Shown: positions 15,352 through 20,318 of the stretch, one piece after another | Layout of the letters: the number at the start of each line of letters is the position of its first letter | How positions within the stretch are numbered: the first letter of the stretch is position 1 | NCBI GenBank assembly: GCA_963634825.1 | Contig: CAVHCP010000017.1 | Location: 1 to 20,318, forward strand | Source of the DNA: Gallibacter sp963634825 | GTDB taxonomy: Bacteria; Bacillota; Clostridia; Peptostreptococcales; Anaerovoracaceae | Reading direction: 5' to 3' | DNA: 20,318 nt | The notes under the pieces: generated by a model | Database searches by the model: none | Told to the model about the DNA's origin: nothing | The model's input: the letters and a program-made list of their open reading frames with translations, nothing else | Translations under genes and position numbers: made by a program

Positions 15352-17181
15352 ATGTGCGGTATTGTTGGTTATGTAGGCGACAAAAATGCAAAGGAAAAGA
15401 TTATAGAAGGATTAAAAAGACTTGAGTACAGAGGATATGACTCGGCGGGTATAGCACTAAATGTAAATGGCAAAATAGAAGTGCGAAAGCAGGTCGGTGG
15501 TATCAGCAATCTTGAGAAAATCACAGCAGACAAGGCTTTTGACGGTTCTGTCGGTATAGGCCATACAAGGTGGGCAACTCACGGAGCACCTTCGACAATC
15601 AATGCTCATCCACATACAACTCAAGACGGCAGGATAGCCATCGTACACAATGGTATTATCGAAAATTACAGCGAGATCAAACAGTGGCTTATAGAGGAGC
15701 ATCACGCGGAGTTTAAGTCCGAGACAGATACAGAGGTTATAGCTCATCTGATAGGCGTATATTATGAAGGCAATCTTTACGAAGCTGTGACAAAGGCACT
15801 AAAAAAACTGAGAGGTGCTTATGCTGTTGCGGCGATTGCAACTGACGAGCCTGATAAGATAGTTGCTGTCAGAAAGGACGCACCGCTTATCGCAGGAGTA
15901 GGTAAGGGTTGCAATTTCTTGGCATCTGATATACCTGCGCTTTTGAAGTATGTAAAGGAAATATATTTTATTGAAAACAATGAGACAGTTGTCGTTACAA
16001 AGGACGACATATCCATATTTGACGAAAACGGCAATAAGGTAAAAAGAGATGTATTCCATGTGACATGGGATGTTGATGCCGCAGAAAAGGGCGGATACGA
16101 GCATTTTATGCTAAAGGAGATACACGAGCAACCAAAGGGCCTTGAGGATACGCTAAATAAGAGGCTAAAGGAAGATAATAAAATAAACCTTGACGGCATC
16201 AAAATGACAAAAGAGGATATCGAAAAATTTAACAAGGTTTATATCGTCGCTTGCGGTACGGCTTATCATGCGGGGCTTGTCGGCAAGACAGCGATAGAAA
16301 AAATGGCAAAAATCCCTGTAGAGGTCGATGTCGCATCGGAGTTTAGATACAGAGATCCTTTTGTCGACGAAAATACTTTATTTATTGCGATAAGTCAGTC
16401 AGGCGAAACTCTTGACACGCTTATGGCGCTCAGAGAAGCAAAGAAAAAAGGTGCGAGAGTTCTTTCGGTTGTAAATGTAGTCGGAAGCTCCGTAGCAAGG
16501 GAATCAGACGATGTATTTTATACTTGGGCAGGTCCTGAGATCTCGGTTGCTTCGACAAAGGCATATACAACGCAGCTTATGTGCATGTACCTCATAGCGC
16601 TTTATATGGGCAAAGTAAATGGCAGTATTGCTGATGATTATTATGAAAAGGTGCTTTTGCAGCTAAAGGAGATTCCGCAAAAATTGCAAAAGGTTTTAGA
16701 TAAAAAGGAAGATATCAAAAAGCTTGCTGACGAGTTTTACGAAAATAATGAAGTATTCTTTATAGGCAGGGGCTGTGACTGCGGAGTTGCTTACGAGGGT
16801 TCGCTAAAGCTAAAGGAAATCTCTTATATAAATTCATTTGCGATAGCGGCAGGAGAGTTAAAGCACGGCACGATTGCTTTGATAGAAGATGGCACGCTTG
16901 TTATAGCACTTGCAACGCAGGACAAGCTGTTTGAAAAAATGGTTTCAAATGTCGAGGAAATAAAGGCAAGAGGTGCAAAGGTCATAGCTATTGCAAAAGA
17001 GGGCAATAATGAGATCGAAAAGCAAGCTGATTATGTGATATATATTCCGGCCTGCCTTGATGAGCTCACTCCGCTCCTAAGCGTAGTACCGTTGCAACTG
17101 TTTGCATATTATGTTGCAAAGAATAGAGGTTGTAACATTGACAAGCCAAAAAATCTTGCGAAGTCGGTAACTGTCGAATAA
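15352..17181 (+). CDS. glmS: Glutamine-fructose-6-phosphate aminotransferase
   Basis: A 609-aa enzyme that makes glucosamine-6-phosphate from fructose-6-phosphate and glutamine, the entry step to amino-sugar and cell-wall synthesis. The N-terminal Ntn glutaminase starts with MCGIVGYVGD, the Cys becoming the nucleophile after Met removal; HTRWATHG, HNGIIEN and SETDTEVIAH are present. Two SIS isomerase domains follow: CGTAYHAG (from 301), SQSGETLDT (from 348) and STKAYTTQL, then GRGCDCGVAYEGSLKLKEI (from ~471). It ends with the conserved KSVTVE. AGGAGGG lies 7 nt before the ATG. It follows glmM, the next enzyme in the path, and precedes sahH by 29 nt with no terminator, so readthrough is likely. 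Confidence 0.97.
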   Translation: MCGIVGYVGDKNAKEKIIEGLKRLEYRGYDSAGIALNVNGKIEVRKQVGGISNLEKITADKAFDGSVGIGHTRWATHGAPSTINAHPHTTQDGRIAIVHNGIIENYSEIKQWLIEEHHAEFKSETDTEVIAHLIGVYYEGNLYEAVTKALKKLRGAYAVAAIATDEPDKIVAVRKDAPLIAGVGKGCNFLASDIPALLKYVKEIYFIENNETVVVTKDDISIFDENGNKVKRDVFHVTWDVDAAEKGGYEHFMLKEIHEQPKGLEDTLNKRLKEDNKINLDGIKMTKEDIEKFNKVYIVACGTAYHAGLVGKTAIEKMAKIPVEVDVASEFRYRDPFVDENTLFIAISQSGETLDTLMALREAKKKGARVLSVVNVVGSSVARESDDVFYTWAGPEISVASTKAYTTQLMCMYLIALYMGKVNGSIADDYYEKVLLQLKEIPQKLQKVLDKKEDIKKLADEFYENNEVFFIGRGCDCGVAYEGSLKLKEISYINSFAIAAGELKHGTIALIEDGTLVIALATQDKLFEKMVSNVEEIKARGAKVIAIAKEGNNEIEKQADYVIYIPACLDELTPLLSVVPLQLFAYYVAKNRGCNIDKPKNLAKSVTVE

Positions 17182-17210
17182 ATGGGATAGCAGGCAAAGG
17201 AAAACAAAAA

Positions 17211-18548
17211 ATGAGTATAATAAAAATCCATAAAGAGAAAAAATCAAAAATTGCTAAGAAAGAAGTTAAAAAGGCAAAACAAAAGAAAAAAAGCGAAAAC
17301 AATCAGTACGAGGTAAAGGATATCAACCTTGCGCCAAGCGGTCATCAAAAGATAGAGTGGGTCAAGAAAAATATGCCTCTGTTGTCTGCACTTGAAGACG
17401 AGTTTAGGCAAACAAGACCATTTGAGGGTGTTAAAATCTCGCTTTCTATCCATATGGAGGCAAAGACAGCATATTTGTGCAAAGTCCTTGTGGCAGGCGG
17501 GGCGATTTTATCTGCAACAGGCAGCAATGTTTTGAGCACACAGGACGATGTTGCGGCAGCACTTGCGGAGAGTGGTATCAAGGTTTTTGCGGTACATGGC
17601 GTTGATGATAAGACATATTTTAGACATATCGAAAAATGCCTTGAGCAAAAGTCAAATATCATCATAGATGACGGTGGAGATCTTGTAAATATGCTCCACA
17701 GCAAGAGAAAGGATCTTGCAGGAGAAGTTTGGGGTGGCTGCGAGGAAACGACAACGGGCATTATCAGACTAAAAGCGATGCAAAAAGAGGGAGCCTTAAA
17801 TTTCCCTATGGTTGCCGTAAATGATGCAGACTGCAAACATCTTTTTGATAACAGATATGGTACAGGTCAGTCGGTTTGGGATAGTATCATGCGAAATACA
17901 AATCTCATAGTTGCGGGCAAGACAGTTGTTGTTGCCGGATACGGCTGGTGCTCAAAGGGCATAGCTATGAGAGCAAAGGCGCTCGGCGCTCAGGTGATCG
18001 TAACAGAGATAAATCCTGTAAAGGCGATAGAAGCAAAGATGGACGGACACAGCGTGATGACTATGGATGAGGCATCGCCTTTAGGCGATATATTTGTAAC
18101 AGCAACGGGCTGTGCCGATACGATAACTATTTCGAATATCGAAAAAATGAAGGATATGGCTATCCTTGCAAACGCCGGTCACTTCAATGTTGAGATAGAT
18201 ATGAAGACGCTCGAAAAAGCAGCTAAAAGCAAAAGAGCAATGAGAAATAATATAACAGGATATGTCTTGCCAAACGGCAAAATAATAAATGTCATAGGCG
18301 AGGGCAAGCTTGTAAATATAGCGGCTGCCGACGGACATCCTGCGGAGATTATGGATCTCAGCTTTGCGGTGCAGGCGATGAGTGCGCTTTATATAAAGGA
18401 TCACCATAGTGAGCTTGCAAATGAGGTTATAGATGTTTCAAAGGAAATAGATGAAGTGATAGCAAAAAGAAAGCTTGATGCTTGGGGCATAAAAATAGAT
18501 ACTTTGACAGAAAAGCAAAGGGATTATCTAAACAGCTGGAATGTATAA
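17211..18548 (+). CDS. ahcY: S-adenosylhomocysteine hydrolase, Thermotoga/archaeal short type
   Basis: A 445-aa NAD-dependent enzyme splitting S-adenosylhomocysteine into homocysteine and adenosine, clearing the by-product of methylation. Catalytic residues are in place: H81 (SIHMEAKTA), D153 (IIDDGGDL), E179 (EETTTG), K209 and D213 (NDADCK...FDNRYGTGQS), H324 (NAGHFNVEID). The NAD loop is GYGWCSKG (243-250) rather than the GYGDVGKG of common bacterial enzymes, and the C-terminal Lys-Tyr tail is absent; both are marks of the short Thermotoga/archaeal form. In methanogens some of these prefer S-inosylhomocysteine. The N-terminus has an odd extension with 13 Lys in the first 27 residues; no other ATG lies before residue 54, and AAAGGA precedes the start, so it seems real. 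Adenine deaminase follows. Confidence 0.9.
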   Translation: MSIIKIHKEKKSKIAKKEVKKAKQKKKSENNQYEVKDINLAPSGHQKIEWVKKNMPLLSALEDEFRQTRPFEGVKISLSIHMEAKTAYLCKVLVAGGAILSATGSNVLSTQDDVAAALAESGIKVFAVHGVDDKTYFRHIEKCLEQKSNIIIDDGGDLVNMLHSKRKDLAGEVWGGCEETTTGIIRLKAMQKEGALNFPMVAVNDADCKHLFDNRYGTGQSVWDSIMRNTNLIVAGKTVVVAGYGWCSKGIAMRAKALGAQVIVTEINPVKAIEAKMDGHSVMTMDEASPLGDIFVTATGCADTITISNIEKMKDMAILANAGHFNVEIDMKTLEKAAKSKRAMRNNITGYVLPNGKIINVIGEGKLVNIAAADGHPAEIMDLSFAVQAMSALYIKDHHSELANEVIDVSKEIDEVIAKRKLDAWGIKIDTLTEKQRDYLNSWNV

Positions 18549-18584
18549 AATAAATGCTCATAATAACTAAGGAGGTAAAAAGCC

Positions 18585-20315
18585 GTGGCTACAAATGAGA
18601 GCTATGCAGGCAGGATCAACCGAAAACTAAATAAAAAATTGAGAGTTATTGCCGTGGCGGCAGGCAGAGAAAAGGCAGACTTGGTACTCAAAAATGCCAC
18701 ATATGTCAATATGTTTTCTAACGAGCTGTGTCACGGAGATATAGCTGTTGCCGAGGGACTGATCGTCGGTATGGGCGAGTACAGTGGCAATGTCGAAGTC
18801 GATGTCACAGATAAAATTGTACTGCCCGGATTTATAGATGCTCATATCCATTTAGAAAGCTCATTAGTCAGCCCTACTGAGTTTGCAAAGGCTGTTTTGC
18901 CTCACGGTACGACAACAGTTATCACAGATCCGCACGAGATTACCAATGTTATGGGGACAGACGGTATAGAATATATGTTGCAGGCGACAGAGGATTTGCC
19001 GGTAGACGTTCGTTTTACGCTTCCGTCCTGCGTGCCTGCTACACCACTTGATGAGGCGGGTGCAAATTTGGATTATCGTGCTATTGACAGTTTTTATGAC
19101 CATCCGAGGGTGCAAGGCCTTGCTGAGATGATGGACTTTGTAGGTGCGATAAATGGCGATCCGCAGGTGGTCGAAAAGATAGTGGCAAGTCAGGCGCATC
19201 ACAAAAAAATAGACGGACATGCTCCTGACCTCAAAGGAAATGATCTAAATGCATATATCTCGGCCGGTGTGTATTCCGACCACGAGTGCCACGACCTTGA
19301 AGATGCTATCGCAAAGCTTCAGCGTGGTCAGTTTATCATGATACGCGAGGGTACGGCAGCGTACAACTTGGAGGCACTTGTTCCGCTTTTGTGTAGCAAA
19401 TATGTCGAGCGTTGTATGTTTTGTACAGATGATAAGCATCCTAATGACCTTCTGGAAAAGGGTCATATTGACTATATAGTAAAAAAAGCGATAGGTCTTG
19501 GCGTAGAGCCGCTTATCGCTATCAAGGCGGCCTGCCATAATGCGGCACGCTATTTCCTGTTAAATAACCGTGGGGCGATCGCTCCGGGATATTTTGCGGA
19601 TTTTGTTATTGTCGATGATTTTGAACATTTCAATATAGAAAAGGTATTCAAAAAAGGCGTGCTTATGGTGGAGAACGGCAAGGTCAAGGATTTTGCCGAG
19701 CCACAAATCGCACAGTATCTTGTTGATCGTGCTCATGATACTTTCCATGTCGCTACGCTGTCTGAAGCTGATTTTACGGATAACAGACCTCATGCGATTA
19801 TAGGTATGGTAGACGGAGAGATTACAACAACCGATGATGGTTATACGGACCATATCGATGTTACAGAAGACGTTTTGAAGATTGCCGTTATCGAAAGGCA
19901 CAAAAACACGCACCACATCGGGCTTGGCTATATCAGAGGCTACGGGCTCAAAAAAGGTGCGGTAGGTACAAGCATCAGCCACGACAGCCACAATATCATC
20001 GTTGTCGGCACAAATGAAGAGGATATGGCTTTTGTAGCAAATCATATCGCAGAGGAGCAAGGAGGCATCACCGTAGTAGAGGACGGCAAGGTCCTTGCTG
20101 ACTTGCGTTTAAATATTGCAGGTATCATGTCTGATGATACGCTAAAAAATGTCAACCGTGATTTGGAAGACGCCAAAAAGCAAGCGCATAAGCTGGGCGT
20201 TTCTGCTGGCATAGATCCGTTTATGACGCTGAGCTTTATGGCACTGCCTGTTATACCGAGTCTGCGTATTACGACAAGGGGAGTGTTTGATGTCACTACG
20301 CAGAGGTATGTGTGA
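18585..20315 (+). CDS. ade: Adenine deaminase
   Basis: A 576-aa amidohydrolase converting adenine to hypoxanthine and ammonia for purine salvage, matching the ~577 aa of B. subtilis AdeC. The start is GTG with AAGGAGGT 8 nt upstream. Metal and active-site motifs: DAHIHLESS (H87, H89, E91), TDPHEITN, DGHAPDLKG, SDHECH and CTDDKHP; the C-terminal part has SHDSHN and ends VFDVTTQRYV, typical of a whole protein. It lies 36 nt after ahcY with no terminator, so the two are probably cotranscribed. Adenosine released by the hydrolase could reach adenine through a nucleosidase and then this enzyme. The gene ends 3 nt before the window edge. Confidence 0.95.
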   Translation: MATNESYAGRINRKLNKKLRVIAVAAGREKADLVLKNATYVNMFSNELCHGDIAVAEGLIVGMGEYSGNVEVDVTDKIVLPGFIDAHIHLESSLVSPTEFAKAVLPHGTTTVITDPHEITNVMGTDGIEYMLQATEDLPVDVRFTLPSCVPATPLDEAGANLDYRAIDSFYDHPRVQGLAEMMDFVGAINGDPQVVEKIVASQAHHKKIDGHAPDLKGNDLNAYISAGVYSDHECHDLEDAIAKLQRGQFIMIREGTAAYNLEALVPLLCSKYVERCMFCTDDKHPNDLLEKGHIDYIVKKAIGLGVEPLIAIKAACHNAARYFLLNNRGAIAPGYFADFVIVDDFEHFNIEKVFKKGVLMVENGKVKDFAEPQIAQYLVDRAHDTFHVATLSEADFTDNRPHAIIGMVDGEITTTDDGYTDHIDVTEDVLKIAVIERHKNTHHIGLGYIRGYGLKKGAVGTSISHDSHNIIVVGTNEEDMAFVANHIAEEQGGITVVEDGKVLADLRLNIAGIMSDDTLKNVNRDLEDAKKQAHKLGVSAGIDPFMTLSFMALPVIPSLRITTRGVFDVTTQRYV

Positions 20316-20318
20316 TAA

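Overview
The window looks like a chromosome segment of an AT-rich anaerobic Firmicute of class Clostridia. The grounds are strong AGGAGG-type ribosome sites, a YhaM / RecD2 / ComFC cluster, a cdaA-cdaR-glmM-glmS block, and a clostridial-type secreted protein and adhesin fragment at the left end. I cannot name a genus from sequence alone.

Left part (1 to about 5540) is accessory DNA. It holds the 3' part of a secreted lysine/alanine-rich coiled-coil protein with a Cys/His C-terminus and a clear terminator. Next comes the last ~85 nt of a group II intron (domains V and VI with a bulged branch-point A), fused to a broken Cna_B/SpaA-type adhesin fragment. Then comes a complete, very AT-rich type IIS restriction-modification pair: a fused two-domain adenine methyltransferase with an N-terminal helix-turn-helix, abutting an AlwI/BstNBI-like endonuclease. 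A bidirectional terminator closes the island.

Right part (5564 to 20318) is housekeeping DNA. nadE is on the minus strand, divergent from the yhaM-recD2-comFC operon, and the two share a promoter region built on a perfect 11-bp inverted repeat. After comFC lies a ~167-nt highly structured RNA closed by a perfect 10-bp helix; my best guess is the raiA-motif RNA, although no raiA gene is adjacent. Then follow cdaA, cdaR, glmM, glmS, an S-adenosylhomocysteine hydrolase gene and an adenine deaminase gene, all on the plus strand. The first four couple c-di-AMP synthesis to amino-sugar production for the cell wall; the last two recycle methylation by-products and adenine.

Most interesting points: (1) the structured RNA after comFC; (2) a NadE whose glutaminase domain has lost all three catalytic residues; (3) the methyltransferase fusion carrying its own HTH; (4) an extended -10 promoter placed so that cdaA would be leaderless; (5) a glmS leader made of a 9-bp tandem repeat where a glmS ribozyme is often found; (6) a lysine-rich tail on a Thermotoga-type SAH hydrolase beside adenine deaminase. 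I saw no CRISPR array, tRNA, rRNA, integrase or transposase.
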